The notes: generated by a model not told the origin, from the letters alone. A stretch of 37,219 nucleotides of DNA from Rhodocyclales bacterium (GCA_016214175.1 JACRPB010000326.1:1-37219), one strand, 5' to 3'; numbered from the stretch's first letter, positions 1 through 11,304 are shown. A program made the numbers and translations.

Positions 1-487
1 CGCCGATCGGCGTGGCGTCGTTGCCGGCGATGACCTTGAAGCCGGCCGGCAGTTCGGTGACCTTGTCGCCGTGGCTCATCCAGACGTCGAGCAGGCCGTG
101 GCCTTCGGCATTGACGCTGTCCTGGATGTCCTTCAACAGCGCCGAATGGCCGCGGGCGCGGATTTCGGCATAGCCGAACTCGCGCTTCTTGGCGCCTTCA
201 ACCTTGCCGCCGAGCTGGGCGGCCATGGTCTGCATGCCGTAGCAGATGCCCAGCACCGGCACGCCGAGTTCGAATACCGCTTGCGGGGCGCGCGGCGTTT
301 CGTCCTCATACACGGAGTTCGGGCCGCCGGACAGGATGACGCCTTGCGGGTTGAACTCGCGGATGAAGGCGTCGGAGACGTCGTTCGGATGCAGTTCGCA
401 ATAGACCTGCTGTTCGCGCACGCGGCGCGCAATGAGCTGGGTGTACTGCGATCCGAAATCGAGGATGAGGATCTTCTGGTGGGACAT
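1..487 (-). CDS. guaA: GMP synthase (glutamine-hydrolysing), N-terminal GATase part, truncated by window edge
   Basis: Minus frame from ATG at 487 reads [37 protein letters not shown]...[20 protein letters not shown], a class I glutamine amidotransferase start. It runs off the left edge. Confidence 0.95.
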   Translation of the reverse strand, partial: MSHQKILILDFGSQYTQLIARRVREQQVYCELHPNDVSDAFIREFNPQGVILSGGPNSVYEDETPRAPQAVFELGVPVLGICYGMQTMAAQLGGKVEGAKKREFGYAEIRARGHSALLKDIQDSVNAEGHGLLDVWMSHGDKVTELPAGFKVIAGNDATPIG

Positions 488-497
488 CGCTGTTGCC

Positions 498-532
498 TCC
501 AAAATAAAGAAAGGCGGCCGGGGCCGCCTTTC
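498..532 (-). terminator. Rho-independent terminator downstream of guaB (minus strand)
   Basis: Perfect 10-bp stem gaaaggcggc (509-518) / gccgcctttc (523-532) with a 4-nt loop. On the minus strand it is followed by TTTATTTT. It lies just after the guaB stop. Confidence 0.85.
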
Positions 533-547
533 CTGTGTCGTTACGGA

Positions 548-2008
548 TTACTCGACGTGGTAGTTCGGCGCTTCCTTGGTGATCTGGACGTCATGGACGT
601 GCGACTCGCGGATGCCGGCCGAGGTAATCTCGACGAACTCCGCCTTGGCGCGCATCTCTTCGATGGTGCGGCAGCCGACATAACCCATCGACGAGCGCAG
701 ACCACCCATCAACTGGTGGATGACGGCGGTGACCGGCCCCTTGTAGGGCACACGGCCTTCGATGCCTTCGGGCACGAGCTTCTCGACGTTGGCTTCGTTG
801 TCCTGGAAATAGCGGTCGGAGGAGCCCTGCTTCATCGCCGCCAGCGAACCCATGCCGCGATAGGCCTTGTAGGAACGGCCCTGATAAAGCACGGTCTCGC
901 CCGGCGCTTCCTCGGTGCCGGCGAACAGGCCGCCGAGCATGACGACGTGGGCACCGGCGGCGAGCGCCTTGGAGATGTCGCCCGAATAGCGGATGCCGCC
1001 GTCGGCGATCAGCGGCACGTCGGTGTTCGCCAGCGCCTTGGCGACGTTGTCGACGGCGGTGATTTGCGGCACGCCGACGCCGGCGACGATGCGCGTGGTG
1101 CAGATCGAGCCGGGACCGATGCCGACCTTGACGCCGTCGGCGCCGTGGTCGACCAGGGCCTTGGCGGCGGCACCGGTGGCGATGTTGCCGCCGATGACTT
1201 CGATGTTGGGGAAATTCTTCTTGACCCATTCGACGCGCTTCAGCACGCCCTGGGAATGGCCGTGAGCGGTATCGACGACCAGCACGTCGACGCCGGCCTC
1301 GGCCAGCAGCGCCGCACGCTCTTCGGTGCCTTCGCCGACGCCGATGGCGGCGCCGACGCGCAGGCGGCCGAAGCCGTCCTTGCAGGCTTCCGGATGTTCG
1401 GAGGACTTGAGGATGTCTTTCACCGTCATCAGCCCGCGCAGCGCGAAACGCTCGTCGATGACGAGCACGCGTTCGAGGCGGTTCTTGTGCATCAAGGCCT
1501 TGGCTTCTTCGAGCGAAGCGCCTTCCTTGACGGTGATCAGCCGCTCTTTCGGCGTCATGATGTTGCGCACCGGCTGGTCGAGATTGGTCTCGAAGCGCAG
1601 GTCGCGGTTGGTGACGATGCCGACGACGAAGCCGCCCTCGACCACGGGCAGGCCGGAGATCTTGTGGGCGCGGGTCAGGATCATGACCTCGCGCACCGTC
1701 ATGGTCGGCGGGATGGTGATCGGGTCCTTGAGCACGCCGGACTCGAAACGCTTGACCCTGGCGACTTCCGCCGCCTGGGATTTTGCGTCGAGATTCTTGT
1801 GCAGGATGCCGATGCCGCCTTCCTGCGCCAGCGCGATGGCGAGACGGGATTCGGTCACGGTATCCATCGCCGCGGCGACGAGCGGCAGGTTCAGCTCGAT
1901 CTTGCGGGTGAGGCGGGTCGCCAGGGAAACGTCGCGGGGAAGGATCGCCGAATGGGCGGGAACCAGGAGGACGTCGTCAAACGTCAGCGCCTTCTGGAGG
2001 AGTCTCAT
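548..2008 (-). CDS. guaB: IMP dehydrogenase
   Basis: 486 aa, [32 protein letters not shown] region; [20 protein letters not shown] active-site loop. Confidence 0.98.
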   Translation of the reverse strand: MRLLQKALTFDDVLLVPAHSAILPRDVSLATRLTRKIELNLPLVAAAMDTVTESRLAIALAQEGGIGILHKNLDAKSQAAEVARVKRFESGVLKDPITIPPTMTVREVMILTRAHKISGLPVVEGGFVVGIVTNRDLRFETNLDQPVRNIMTPKERLITVKEGASLEEAKALMHKNRLERVLVIDERFALRGLMTVKDILKSSEHPEACKDGFGRLRVGAAIGVGEGTEERAALLAEAGVDVLVVDTAHGHSQGVLKRVEWVKKNFPNIEVIGGNIATGAAAKALVDHGADGVKVGIGPGSICTTRIVAGVGVPQITAVDNVAKALANTDVPLIADGGIRYSGDISKALAAGAHVVMLGGLFAGTEEAPGETVLYQGRSYKAYRGMGSLAAMKQGSSDRYFQDNEANVEKLVPEGIEGRVPYKGPVTAVIHQLMGGLRSSMGYVGCRTIEEMRAKAEFVEITSAGIRESHVHDVQITKEAPNYHVE

Positions 2009-2034
2009 GCTTTTATCCTCTGTGCCAAAAACGT

Positions 2035-2063
2035 ATTATACGCGGGTCGCCCGGCACGGGCAA
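2035..2063 (-). promoter_or_regulatory. sigma70-type promoter for guaB
   Basis: Minus strand reads TTGCCC - 17 nt - TATAAT, about 30 bp upstream of the guaB ATG. Confidence 0.7.
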
Positions 2064-2079
2064 ACGAAGGCCCATCCTC

Positions 2080-2529
2080 ATGCGCATGCGCTTCCTCGTC
2101 ACGCTCGCACTCTCACTCTGCTCCCTCGGCGCCGCCGCCCAACTGTATTCGTGGAAGGACGCCAACGGCAAGATCCAGTACTCGGATCAGCCGCCGCCCG
2201 CCGACGCGAAGGTGCGCAAGGTGGCGCCGCCGGCGGCGCAGCCGACCGATCCGGAAGGCGTCCGCAAGAAGCTCGCCGAACAGGAACTGACTTCGCGCAA
2301 GAAACAGAAGGAGGCCAAGGAGAACTCGGCCAAGGCCGAGAGCGCCAAGGCCGAAGCGGAAGAGCGCCGCAGCAACTGCGAGAGTGCCCAGGGCAGCCTG
2401 CGCGCCGTCGAATCCGGTCAGACCCGCTTCACGACCGACGCCCAGGGCAATCGCGTCGCACTGGACGGCGCGGTGCGCGAGGCCGAACTGGCCAGAGCCC
2501 GCAAGGCCGTGGCCGACTGGTGCAAATAG
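2080..2529 (+). CDS. DUF4124 domain-containing secreted/periplasmic protein
   Basis: Signal peptide MRMRFLVTLALSLCSLGAAAQ followed by LYSWKDANGKIQYSDQPPP, typical of DUF4124. Confidence 0.85.
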   Translation: MRMRFLVTLALSLCSLGAAAQLYSWKDANGKIQYSDQPPPADAKVRKVAPPAAQPTDPEGVRKKLAEQELTSRKKQKEAKENSAKAESAKAEAEERRSNCESAQGSLRAVESGQTRFTTDAQGNRVALDGAVREAELARARKAVADWCK

Positions 2530-2538
2530 CCCGGCGGA

Positions 2539-2856
2539 CTATTCCGCCGCCGCGCCGCCGCCCTTCTTCATGACCTTGCCTTCGGCGGCGCGCTGTTTGC
2601 GCACTTCCTTGGGATCGGCGATCAGCGGACGATAAATCTCGACGCGGTCCTTGTCGCGCAGGCCGGCGTCGAGTTTGACGAGTTTGCCGTAGATGCCGAC
2701 CTTGACCTTGGCGAGCTCGATCTCGGGGTAGCGCTGCAACAGGCCCGAGGCCTCGATGGCCTGCTGGACCGTGCTGCCTTGGCTCAGCTTGAGTTCGATG
2801 AGTTCCTGCCGCGCCGGCTTGGCGTAGGCGATTTCGACCTGTATGGATTCAGCCAT
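2539..2856 (-). CDS. rnfH: RnfH family protein (RatB-like, ubiquitin-fold)
   Basis: In-frame ATG at 2856 gives 105 aa: [46 protein letters not shown]. The ORF-track start at 3216 is too long because it overlaps ratA. Confidence 0.88.
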   Translation of the reverse strand: MAESIQVEIAYAKPARQELIELKLSQGSTVQQAIEASGLLQRYPEIELAKVKVGIYGKLVKLDAGLRDKDRVEIYRPLIADPKEVRKQRAAEGKVMKKGGGAAAE

Positions 2857-3280
2857 AAATCTGGTTTGCCCGTTTGACGAAGGAGTCGACGAAAGTGCCG
2901 ACGATATGGTTGAACACCGGCCCAAGCGCTTTGTCCAGAACTTTACTGGAAAACTCGTAATTGAGCCGGAACTCGACCTTGCAGCCGGCGTCGCCGAGCG
3001 CGGTGAAGCGCCAGCCGCCGTCCAGCCTGCGGAAAGGTCCGTCGCGCAGACGGATGTCCATGCGATGGGGAGCGTCCTTGGGATTTTCCGTCGCGAAGTG
3101 GGCCGTGATGCCGCGATAGTTGATGTGGATGCGCGCGGCCGTGACGTTGGCATCGCGTTGCAGCAGTTCGGTACCGCCGCACCAGGGCAGGAACTTCGGA
3201 TAGTCCTCGACGCCATCCACCAGGTCGAACATCTGCTGGGCGGTGCGTGCGATCAGTACCGATTTTTCGACCAGGGCCAT
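2849..3280 (-). CDS. ratA: RatA-like / COQ10-START family protein (SRPBCC)
   Basis: 143 aa [43 protein letters not shown], divergent from smpB, which is a conserved neighbourhood. Confidence 0.9.
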   Translation of the reverse strand: MALVEKSVLIARTAQQMFDLVDGVEDYPKFLPWCGGTELLQRDANVTAARIHINYRGITAHFATENPKDAPHRMDIRLRDGPFRRLDGGWRFTALGDAGCKVEFRLNYEFSSKVLDKALGPVFNHIVGTFVDSFVKRANQIYG

Positions 3281-3326
3281 GGCGGTTCGCTTGTAGAATG
3301 CGCGATTCTAGCAAGCACCTCCGGCC

Positions 3327-3773
3327 ATGAGCATCGCCGACAACAAGAAAGCCTTCCACGACTACTTCATCGAAGAACGCCTTGAGGCGGGACTCGTCCT
3401 GGAGGGATGGGAAGCCAAGGCGATCCGCGCCGGCCGCGCCCAGATCAAGGAAGCCTACGTCGTGCTGAAGAACGGCGAGGTGTTTCTGATCGGCGCCCAC
3501 ATCAGCCCTTTGCCGACCGCCTCGAAGCACGTCACGCCCGATCCGGTGCGGACGCGCAAGCTCCTGCTCCACGAGCGCGAGATCGCCATGCTGATCGGCA
3601 AGGTGGAACGCGCCGGCTACGCGCTGGTGCCGCTCGACCTGCACTTCAACAAGGGCCGCATCAAGGCGCTGATCGGACTGGCCAAAGGCAAGAAGCAGTT
3701 CGACAAGCGCGAAGCGGAAAAGAAGAAGGATTGGGACAAAGAGAAGGCTCGCCTGATGCGGGACAAGTCCTGA
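3327..3773 (+). CDS. smpB: SsrA-binding protein SmpB
   Basis: 148 aa; [43 protein letters not shown]; lysine/aspartate-rich C-terminal tail. Confidence 0.97.
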   Translation: MSIADNKKAFHDYFIEERLEAGLVLEGWEAKAIRAGRAQIKEAYVVLKNGEVFLIGAHISPLPTASKHVTPDPVRTRKLLLHEREIAMLIGKVERAGYALVPLDLHFNKGRIKALIGLAKGKKQFDKREAEKKKDWDKEKARLMRDKS

Positions 3774-3795
3774 ACCCGCGCCACGAAGAGAAGCG

Positions 3796-4974
3796 ATGTC
3801 CCCCAACACCCTGATCTGGCTGATTTCCGGCTGCCTGATGCTACAGCCGCTGTCCACCGACCTCTACCTGGCTTCGCTGCCGCATCTGGCCGGGTATTTC
3901 GCGGTGTCGCCGGCGGCGGTGCAGCAGACGCTATCGCTGTTCGTGATCGGTTTCGGCACCGCGCAACTGATCAGCGGCCCGCTCTCCGACCGCTACGGTC
4001 GCCGGCCGGTCGTCCTGTGGGGGCTGGGCGTCTATACCCTGGCGAGCTTCGGATGCGCCTTGGCGCCGTCGCTGCCCATCCTCGTCGTCGGCCGCTTCGT
4101 CCAGGCCATCGGCTGCTGCACGGCGGTGGTCGTCGCCCGCGCCATCATCCGCGACGCCTACACGCCCGGCGAGGGCGCCCGCATCATCGCCAAGGCCAGT
4201 TCGCTGATGGCGCTGGCGCCGATCTTCGGTCCCATCGCCGGCGGCTACCTGCAAGTCGCATTCGGCTGGCGCGCCGCTTTCGTAGTGCTCGCGGGATTTT
4301 GCTGCCTGCTGGCGGTCGCCGCGATATTCAAGCTCAAGGAGACCAACGACAGCCCGAATCCGCAGGCGACACGCCTGCGCGGCCTGCTCGGCATCTACGG
4401 CCAGATCCTGCGCGCCCCGACGTTCTGGGCCTACACCCTGCCCGGCGCGCTCTCCTACGCCTCGATTTTCGTCTTCATTTCCGGATCGTCCTTCGCCCTC
4501 ATCCAGGTGCTCGGCGTCGCCACCGAATACTACGGCTACTGCTATGCGTTCGGCGTTTCCGGCTATCTTTCCGGCACGCTGGTGTGCCGTCGCCTGCTGA
4601 CCAAAATAGGCCTCGCCAGAACCCTCAGCGTCGGCGCGACCGGATCGTTGCTGTCGGGACTGGCGTTTGCCGGCCTGGTCGCCGCAGGCATCCATCAATG
4701 GTGGGTGGTGGTGCTCTGCCAGTTTCTCACCATGTGCGCCCATGGCATCAACTTCCCCTGCTCCCAGGCCGGTGCGGTGGCGCCCTTTCCCCAGCAGGCG
4801 GGATCGGCGGCCGGACTGCTCGGCTTCTTCACCATGATGGGCGCCCTGCTCGCCGGGACCTGGGTCGGCGCCAGCCATGACGGCACGCTGCGACCGCTGG
4901 CGGTGATCACCGTCGCCATGACGCTGTCGCTGTTCCTGGCGGCGCGCTTCTCGGTCCGCTATCGGGAAGTCTGA
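3796..4974 (+). CDS. MFS multidrug efflux transporter, Bcr/CflA-like
   Basis: 392 aa, 12-TM pattern; DLYLASLPHLAGYFAVSPAAVQQTLSLFVIGFGTAQLISGPLSDRYGRRPVV. Confidence 0.9.
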   Translation: MSPNTLIWLISGCLMLQPLSTDLYLASLPHLAGYFAVSPAAVQQTLSLFVIGFGTAQLISGPLSDRYGRRPVVLWGLGVYTLASFGCALAPSLPILVVGRFVQAIGCCTAVVVARAIIRDAYTPGEGARIIAKASSLMALAPIFGPIAGGYLQVAFGWRAAFVVLAGFCCLLAVAAIFKLKETNDSPNPQATRLRGLLGIYGQILRAPTFWAYTLPGALSYASIFVFISGSSFALIQVLGVATEYYGYCYAFGVSGYLSGTLVCRRLLTKIGLARTLSVGATGSLLSGLAFAGLVAAGIHQWWVVVLCQFLTMCAHGINFPCSQAGAVAPFPQQAGSAAGLLGFFTMMGALLAGTWVGASHDGTLRPLAVITVAMTLSLFLAARFSVRYREV

Positions 4975-5753
4975 CGCCGCTGGCGCACGGCTTCGAAAAG
5001 ACAGACCGCGGCTGCGGCGGCGACGTTGAGGGATTCGCTGCCGCCGGCCATGGGAATCGTGATGCGGGCCGTGGCCAGCGCTGCCAGTTCGGCCGCCACG
5101 CCGGTGCCCTCGTTGCCGAAGATCCAGGCCACGGGTCCCGAAAGGTCCGCGTCGTAAAGGGACGTCCCCCCTGCCGCCACGGCGGCGACACTGAGTTGCC
5201 CGTAGCGCGCGACGACCTGCGCCAAGTCCGCCGCCGGGCGTATGCGCAGGCCGAAATGCGCGCCCTGCGCGGCGCGCAGGACGCGCGGCGACCAGGCGCC
5301 GGCGCAGCCCGGTCCGAGGACGACGTCTCGCACGCCCGCAGCGGCGGCCGTGCGCATGATGGTGCCGACGTTGCCGGCGTCCTGAACCGCGTCGAGCAGG
5401 ATGCAGGATTCCGTGAGCGCTTCGGTTGGCGCCGGCGGAATGGCGATCCGCGCCAGCAGCCCGACCGCGCTGGAAACGCCGCTGATTTCGCCGAACAGGG
5501 AATCGCGCAGGCGCAGGATTTCGACGCCCTGGTGCCGGGCCAGGAGTTCCTGCACTTCGGCATTGCGCTCGCCGCTTTCGCTGACGACCAGCAGTTCCGG
5601 CGCGCCGACGCGCTGCCGGTATTCGGCGACGAGATGCAGGCCATCGACGACGGTGCGCCCTTGCCGCTCCTGCTCGCGCGTATCCTTGGCCAGCAGCCGC
5701 AAGGCCTTGAACGTCGGGTTGTCCCGTGAAGTGATGGTCTTGGTTCCGCTCAT
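4959..5753 (-). CDS. TrmH/SpoU family RNA methyltransferase
   Basis: From the in-frame ATG at 5753: MSGTKTITSRDNPTFKALRLLAKD; SPOUT motifs LLDAVQDAGNVGTIMRTAAAAG, WIFGNEGTGV and IPMAGGSESLNVAAAAAVCLFE. Confidence 0.93.
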   Translation of the reverse strand: MSGTKTITSRDNPTFKALRLLAKDTREQERQGRTVVDGLHLVAEYRQRVGAPELLVVSESGERNAEVQELLARHQGVEILRLRDSLFGEISGVSSAVGLLARIAIPPAPTEALTESCILLDAVQDAGNVGTIMRTAAAAGVRDVVLGPGCAGAWSPRVLRAAQGAHFGLRIRPAADLAQVVARYGQLSVAAVAAGGTSLYDADLSGPVAWIFGNEGTGVAAELAALATARITIPMAGGSESLNVAAAAAVCLFEAVRQRRQTSR

Positions 5754-5805
5754 GACGCCTGCACTGAAAGTCTGCTGCGCATTCTTTTCATGGCAATATT
5801 CTTCG

Positions 5806-6771
5806 ATGCGCATCGTCATCGTAACACCCGCCGCCGCGGGCAGCCGCCAGGGCAATCGCCGCACGGCGTCGCGCTGGGCAAGGCTGCTGCGGTCACAGGG
5901 CCATCGCGTCGACGTCGCGACGGTCTGGACGCACGGCGATCAGGACGTCATGATCGCCTTGCACGCGAGGAAAAGCCGTCCTTCGCTGCTGGCCTACAAA
6001 TCCGCCCACCCCGACCACCCCCTGATCCTCGCGCTGACCGGCACCGACATCTATCGCGACATCCGCATCGATGCGAACGCCGCCGCCTCGCTCGCCGTCG
6101 CCGACCGGCTGGTGGTGCTGCAGCAAGCCGCGCTTGAAGAACTCAGTGCGGCGCAGCGAGCGAAGACCCGCGTCATCCACCAGTCGGAGCCCTGCGGCGG
6201 CCCGTGGCAGCCGCCCAGGCGCTGGGTGCTCTTCTGCATGCACGGCCATCTGCGGCAGGAGAAGAATCCGTTTCTCGCGGTGGCGGCCCTGCGGCATCTC
6301 GACGAGGCCCGGCTGAGGCTGGTGCTTGCCGGCGGCGAGATGGAGCCCGGCTACGGCGCGCAGGCGCAGCGCCTGATGGAGCGCGAGACGCGCTTTCGCT
6401 GGGTCGGCAACCTGCCCCACGGCCGCGCCATGCAGTTGTTGCGACACAGCCACGCCCTGATCGTCGGTTCGGGCCTGGAGGGCGGTGCCCACGTCGTCAC
6501 CGAAGCGGTCGTGCATGGCGTTCCCGTCATCGCTTCCGACATACCGGGCAACCGCGGCCTGCTCGGCGACGACTATCCCGGCTACTTTCCGGCCGGCGAC
6601 GAACTCGCGCTCGCAGCGCTGATGCGGCGGGCGGCGAGCGATGCCGGGTTCCTGCTTGGCCTGGCAGCAGCGGCGGCGGCGCGGCAGGCGCTGTTCTCCG
6701 TCGCCGGCGAGAGCGCGGCGTGGCGCGCGCTGCTCGACCCGTTCAGTCCGCACGCGCCAGCGCTTCCCTGA
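5806..6771 (+). CDS. senB: SenB-like selenosugar synthase / TIGR04348-type glycosyltransferase
   Basis: From the in-frame ATG at 5806: [38 protein letters not shown]...MIALHARKS...[15 protein letters not shown]...RVIHQSE. This is the characteristic pattern of the TIGR04348/SenB family by recall. The ORF-track start at 5401 is too long. Confidence 0.75.
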   Translation: MRIVIVTPAAAGSRQGNRRTASRWARLLRSQGHRVDVATVWTHGDQDVMIALHARKSRPSLLAYKSAHPDHPLILALTGTDIYRDIRIDANAAASLAVADRLVVLQQAALEELSAAQRAKTRVIHQSEPCGGPWQPPRRWVLFCMHGHLRQEKNPFLAVAALRHLDEARLRLVLAGGEMEPGYGAQAQRLMERETRFRWVGNLPHGRAMQLLRHSHALIVGSGLEGGAHVVTEAVVHGVPVIASDIPGNRGLLGDDYPGYFPAGDELALAALMRRAASDAGFLLGLAAAAAARQALFSVAGESAAWRALLDPFSPHAPALP

Positions 6772-7312
6772 CCGGCGCAAAGCTGCGGCGGTGGAAGGCG
6801 GCGGCGCCGTGCCGGCGCAAGGCATCGAGATGCGCCGCGGTGCCGTAGCCCTTGTGGCGGTCGAGGCCGTATTGCGGCGCCGTCAGGTGCAGCCGCAGCA
6901 TCTCCGCGTCGCGGGCGGTCTTGGCCAGGATCGAGGCGGCGGAGATGGCGGCGACGGTGGCATCGCCGCCGACGATTGCCCGCGCCGGCAAATCGAAAGC
7001 CGGCAGGCGGTTGCCGTCGACCAGGATCTCCGTCGGCAGCGACGACAGCGCAGCGACTGCGCGCTGCATCGCCAGCAGCGTCGCCTGGAGGATGTTGATG
7101 GCGTCGATCTCCTCGACCGTCGCGTAGGCGATGGCCCAGGCCAGCGACTTTGCCTTGATTTCGACGGCCAGGCGTTCGCGCTTCTTTTCGGACAATTTTT
7201 TCGAGTCGGCGAGACCGGCGATCGGCCGCGCCGGATCGAGAATCACCGCCGCCGCACAGACCGGCCCGGCCAGCGGCCCGCGGCCGGCTTCGTCGACGCC
7301 GCAGGGCCTCAT
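6743..7312 (-). CDS. rnhB: Ribonuclease HII
   Basis: In-frame ATG at 7312: [26 protein letters not shown]...[12 protein letters not shown]...[15 protein letters not shown]. Confidence 0.96.
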   Translation of the reverse strand: MRPCGVDEAGRGPLAGPVCAAAVILDPARPIAGLADSKKLSEKKRERLAVEIKAKSLAWAIAYATVEEIDAINILQATLLAMQRAVAALSSLPTEILVDGNRLPAFDLPARAIVGGDATVAAISAASILAKTARDAEMLRLHLTAPQYGLDRHKGYGTAAHLDALRRHGAAAFHRRSFAPVREALARAD

Positions 7313-8454
7313 GCCGTCTTCAAGTAGGGCAGGATCGCCGCCGCCGCTTTTTCGGCGGTGCCCTGCCTGAGTTGCGCGTGGATCTCGGCGAACTGGTTGC
7401 GGATGCGCTCCTGCACCTGGGTGTCGACGAGTATGTTGCCGAGCGCCTGCGCCAGGTTTTCCGGCGTCGCCTCGTCCTGAAGAAACTCGGGCACGACGAA
7501 ACGGCCGGCGAGGATGTTCGGCAGGCCGACCCAGGGCTGATAGCGCATGCGCCGCATCAGCCGCCACGACCAGGGCGACATGCGATAGGCGACGACGAGC
7601 GGGGTCTTCAGCAAGGCCGCTTCGAGGGTGGCGGTGCCGCTGGCGACCAGGGCGCAGTCGGCGGCGGCGAGCGCATCCTGGGCGTGGCCGAACAGCATCT
7701 TCAGCGGCAGGTCCTGGGCGCCCTGCGCCCACAGGGCTTCCTCGAATTGAAGGCGCGTCTCGCGCGAGACCAGCGGCACCAGGAACAGCGCGGCGGGAAA
7801 GCGTTGGTGGAGCAATTTGGCCGTGGCGATGAACAACTCGCCCATGTACTGGAGTTCCGACTGGCGGCTGCCGGGCAGCAGGCCGAAAATCTCCTCCGCC
7901 TCCGCCAGTTCAAGGCGCTGGCGCGCCGCCGCGCGTCCGGCTTCCTGCGGCAGCACGTCGGCCAGCGGATGCCCGACATAGCTGACGGGGATGCGATTCC
8001 GTTCGTAGATTTCCGGCTCGAACGGGAACATCGCCAGCATGTGGCTGACGGAGCGTCCGATTTTCTGGATGCGCCCGCCGCGCCACGCCCAGACCGACGG
8101 GCTGACGTAATGGATGGCCGGAATGCCGTGCGCCTTGAGCTTTTCCTCGACTTCGAGATTGAAGTCGGGGGCGTCGACGCCGATGAACACGTCCGGCTTT
8201 TCGTCGATCAGGCGCGCCACCAGGCGACGCCGGATGCCGGTGATTTCGCGATAGTGGCGCAAGACTTCGGCATAACCGCGCACCGCCAGCTTTTCGGCCG
8301 GCCACCAGGCGTCGAAGCCCACGGCCTGCATCTTCGGCCCGCCGATGCCGCAGAAGCCGGCGTCGGGCAGCTTCTGTCTGAGCGCGGCGATCAGATGCGC
8401 CGCCAGCAAATCGCCGGAGGCTTCCCCGGCCACCATTGCAATGCGCACGGACAT
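7309..8454 (-). CDS. lpxB: Lipid-A-disaccharide synthase
   Basis: 381 aa; [45 protein letters not shown]. 4-bp overlap with rnhB. Confidence 0.97.
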   Translation of the reverse strand: MSVRIAMVAGEASGDLLAAHLIAALRQKLPDAGFCGIGGPKMQAVGFDAWWPAEKLAVRGYAEVLRHYREITGIRRRLVARLIDEKPDVFIGVDAPDFNLEVEEKLKAHGIPAIHYVSPSVWAWRGGRIQKIGRSVSHMLAMFPFEPEIYERNRIPVSYVGHPLADVLPQEAGRAAARQRLELAEAEEIFGLLPGSRQSELQYMGELFIATAKLLHQRFPAALFLVPLVSRETRLQFEEALWAQGAQDLPLKMLFGHAQDALAAADCALVASGTATLEAALLKTPLVVAYRMSPWSWRLMRRMRYQPWVGLPNILAGRFVVPEFLQDEATPENLAQALGNILVDTQVQERIRNQFAEIHAQLRQGTAEKAAAAILPYLKTA

Positions 8455-8463
8455 GGACGCGTG

Positions 8464-9231
8464 CTAGCGGACGATGCCTCTTCCCGGCCGCGCCAGGAAG
8501 TCGGTCAGCACTGCGAGTTCGGTCGCCGTCGCCTCCGCCGCGATCGCCGCCAGCGCTTCGTCGAGCTTCATCCCCGACTTGTAGATCGTCTTGTAGGCGC
8601 GCTTGATGGCCATGATGGCGGAGGAGGAAAAGCCGCGGCGCTTGAGGCCTTCGCTGTTGATGCCGTGCGGCGCGGAGGGATTGCCCGACGCCGTCACGTA
8701 GGGCGGCACGTCTTGCAGCAGAATGGTCCCCATCCCCGTCATGCTGTGAGCGCCGATGCGGACGAACTGGTGCACGACCGTAAAGCCGCCGAGTATGGCC
8801 CAGTCGCCGACATGGACGTGTCCGGCCAACTGGGCGTTGTTGGCGAATATGGTGTTGTTGCCGACCTGGCAGTCGTGCGCCAGGTGCACGTAGGCCATGA
8901 TCCAGTTGTCGTTGCCGAGCCGCGTTACGCCCACGTCCTGGGCCGTGCCGCAATTGAGGGTACAGAATTCGCGAATCGTGTTGCGGTCTCCGATTTCGAG
9001 GCGCGTCGGCTCGCCGGCGTACTTCTTGTCCTGCGGCACCGCACCGATGGAACCGAACTGGAAGATGCGGTTGTCCCGGCCGATGGTGGTGTGCCCCTCG
9101 ATCACCACGTGCGGCCCGACCCAGGTGCCGTCACCGATCGCGACATGCTCGCCGACGATGCTGTAGGCGCCGATGCTGACGTCCGCGCCGATTCGCGCCG
9201 CCGCATGCACGATGGCGGTGGGATGGATCAT
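8464..9231 (-). CDS. lpxA: UDP-N-acetylglucosamine acyltransferase
   Basis: ATG at 9231: [51 protein letters not shown]; left-handed beta-helix hexapeptides. Confidence 0.96.
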   Translation of the reverse strand: MIHPTAIVHAAARIGADVSIGAYSIVGEHVAIGDGTWVGPHVVIEGHTTIGRDNRIFQFGSIGAVPQDKKYAGEPTRLEIGDRNTIREFCTLNCGTAQDVGVTRLGNDNWIMAYVHLAHDCQVGNNTIFANNAQLAGHVHVGDWAILGGFTVVHQFVRIGAHSMTGMGTILLQDVPPYVTASGNPSAPHGINSEGLKRRGFSSSAIMAIKRAYKTIYKSGMKLDEALAAIAAEATATELAVLTDFLARPGRGIVR

Positions 9232-9674
9232 TCCAGCGGCCGTACCGTGCATATCAGTTCCGCTTCGGCGGCGACGTTGCCATCGACCTTGGCGACGCCG
9301 GAGAACTTCCACATGCCGCGCCGATTGAGGGTCAGCGCGACTTCCATGACCAATTGATCGCCGGGACCGACCGGACGTTTGAAGCGGGCGCCGTCGATGC
9401 CGACGAAATAGTAGACCGACTTGTCGTCGGGTTTGCCGCCCATGGTCTTGAAGGACAGGATCGCCGCCGCCTGCGCCAGCGCCTCGACGATCAGCACGCC
9501 GGGCATGACGGGATGGTGGGGGTAGTGACCGGGGAAGAAGGGTTCGTTGACGCTGACGTTTTTCAGTGCCGTGATGCGCTCGCCGGGAACCACCTCGACG
9601 ACGCGATCCACCAGCAGGAACGGATAGCGGTGCGGCAAATACTCGAGGATCTGGTGGATGTCCATGGCGCTCAT
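9228..9674 (-). CDS. fabZ: 3-hydroxyacyl-ACP dehydratase FabZ
   Basis: ATG at 9674: [34 protein letters not shown]...[23 protein letters not shown]. Confidence 0.97.
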   Translation of the reverse strand: MSAMDIHQILEYLPHRYPFLLVDRVVEVVPGERITALKNVSVNEPFFPGHYPHHPVMPGVLIVEALAQAAAILSFKTMGGKPDDKSVYYFVGIDGARFKRPVGPGDQLVMEVALTLNRRGMWKFSGVAKVDGNVAAEAELICTVRPLE

Positions 9675-9720
9675 TGTCGATTCCTTTGTCGGTTCCAGCA
9701 TCACGCCTGCAGTGCGGGAA

Positions 9721-10764
9721 CTAGCCTTCCTGGGAAAGCCGGTGCGTTTCCAACTCGGCAAGCCGCGCTTCGAGGGCGCGTATTTTATCGGCCATCGCAT
9801 CGAGGTGGCGCAGGCGGGCGAAATTTTTCAGCCAGGCCTCGTGTTCGAGGAAAGGCACGGTGCCGGTATAGCTGCCCGGCTTGGCGATCGACTTGGCGAC
9901 CAGGGTCCCGGCGGACACGTGAACGTCGTCGGCAAGCTGGAGGTGGCCGAGAATCACGGCGCCGCCGCCGACGGTGCAGCGCCGGCCGATGCTGGCACTG
10001 CCGGCGATGCCGACGCAACCGGCGATCGCCGTATGGTCGCCGATATGCACGTTGTGCCCGACCTGGATCTGGTTGTCGAGCTTGACGCCGTCGCCGATCA
10101 CGGTATCGGCGAGCGCGCCGCGATCGATGGTGGTGCCGGCCCCGATCTCGACGTCGGCGCCGATCAGCACACGGCCGGTTTGGGGAATCTTGATCCAGGC
10201 GCCCTGCTCGTCCCTGGCAAAACCGAAGCCGTCCGATCCGATCACGGCGGCGGAGTGGATGACGGCGCGCGCGCCGACCGCGCACCCGGCATAGACGGTA
10301 ACGTTCGCATGCAGCCAGGACCCGGCGCCGATCGTCGCCCCGGCGCCGATGCTGCAATTGGCGCCGACGACGACGTCTTCGCCGAGGCTCACCCCTTCGC
10401 CGATCCAGGTGTTGGGACCGATGGCGACGCTGGCGGGCAGCGCGGACTCGACGACCGCCGTGGCATGAATGCCGGGCGCCGGACGCAGCGGCGCGTTGAG
10501 CCACTGCGCGACGCGAGCAAAATAGAGATACGGCTGCGCCGTGACGATGGCTGCGACCGGACACAGCGCAGCGAACTCGGGGGCGAGAATGACTGCGGTC
10601 GCCTTGGTCAGCGCGAGTTGGGAACGGTACTTGGGATTGGACAGGAAACTGAGTTGACCGGGAGCGGCGGCGGCAAGCGTGGCGATGTCGCTGACGGTCA
10701 GACCGCCGTCGCCGACGAGGCTCCCGCCGTAGCGGGCAACAATCTCGTCGAGACGAACGGACAC
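9721..10764 (-). CDS. lpxD: UDP-3-O-(3-hydroxyacyl)glucosamine N-acyltransferase
   Basis: 347 aa; hexapeptide repeats; [49 protein letters not shown]. Confidence 0.97.
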   Translation of the reverse strand: MSVRLDEIVARYGGSLVGDGGLTVSDIATLAAAAPGQLSFLSNPKYRSQLALTKATAVILAPEFAALCPVAAIVTAQPYLYFARVAQWLNAPLRPAPGIHATAVVESALPASVAIGPNTWIGEGVSLGEDVVVGANCSIGAGATIGAGSWLHANVTVYAGCAVGARAVIHSAAVIGSDGFGFARDEQGAWIKIPQTGRVLIGADVEIGAGTTIDRGALADTVIGDGVKLDNQIQVGHNVHIGDHTAIAGCVGIAGSASIGRRCTVGGGAVILGHLQLADDVHVSAGTLVAKSIAKPGSYTGTVPFLEHEAWLKNFARLRHLDAMADKIRALEARLAELETHRLSQEG

Positions 10765-10774
10765 GGAAAGAAGC

Positions 10775-11281
10775 TTACTTGGACGCTTCCGCCAGCGCCT
10801 TGATCACCTTGTCGGTGATGTCGATTTTCGGGCTGAAGTACACGGCTTCCTGCACGATGAGATCGAACTTGTCGGTTTCGGCGACCTTCTTGATGACCTT
10901 GTTCACGCTCTCGTAGATGGCCGCCATTTCCTCGTTCTGGCGCAGGCTCAAGTCCTCGCGCAACTCCCGCTGCTTGCGCTGGAAATCGCGGTTGAGATCG
11001 TTGAATTCGCGTTCCTTGGTGCGGCGCTCCGATTCGGCCATGGTCGTCGAGTTCTTCTCGATGTTCTCTTGCATGCCCTGGAGTTGCTTGGCCATTTTCT
11101 GCAACTCCTGATCGCGCTTCTCGAATTCCTTTTCGAGCTTCTTCTTCGCCTTGATCGCCTGCGGCGATTCGTTGATCAATCGCTGACCATTGACGAAGCC
11201 GATTCTCATCTCGGCCTCGGCCGACGCCGCCGAAGCGACCAGCACCAAAGACGTTAGCGCAACCAGAACGTTCTTCAACAT
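10775..11281 (-). CDS. skp: OmpH/Skp family periplasmic chaperone
   Basis: From ATG at 11281: [41 protein letters not shown]; coiled-coil; located between bamA and lpxD. Confidence 0.93.
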   Translation of the reverse strand: MLKNVLVALTSLVLVASAASAEAEMRIGFVNGQRLINESPQAIKAKKKLEKEFEKRDQELQKMAKQLQGMQENIEKNSTTMAESERRTKEREFNDLNRDFQRKQRELREDLSLRQNEEMAAIYESVNKVIKKVAETDKFDLIVQEAVYFSPKIDITDKVIKALAEASK

Positions 11282-11304
11282 AAGGTTCCCCGCATCATCC
11301 CGAA

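Noticed and set aside
71-2290. 739-aa plus-strand ORF
   Set aside because: Antisense shadow of guaA/guaB. The minus-strand products match known families and the plus translation is low-complexity H/D/R/G-rich.
7372-9357. 661-aa plus-strand ORF
   Set aside because: Antisense to lpxB/lpxA; no recognisable domain.
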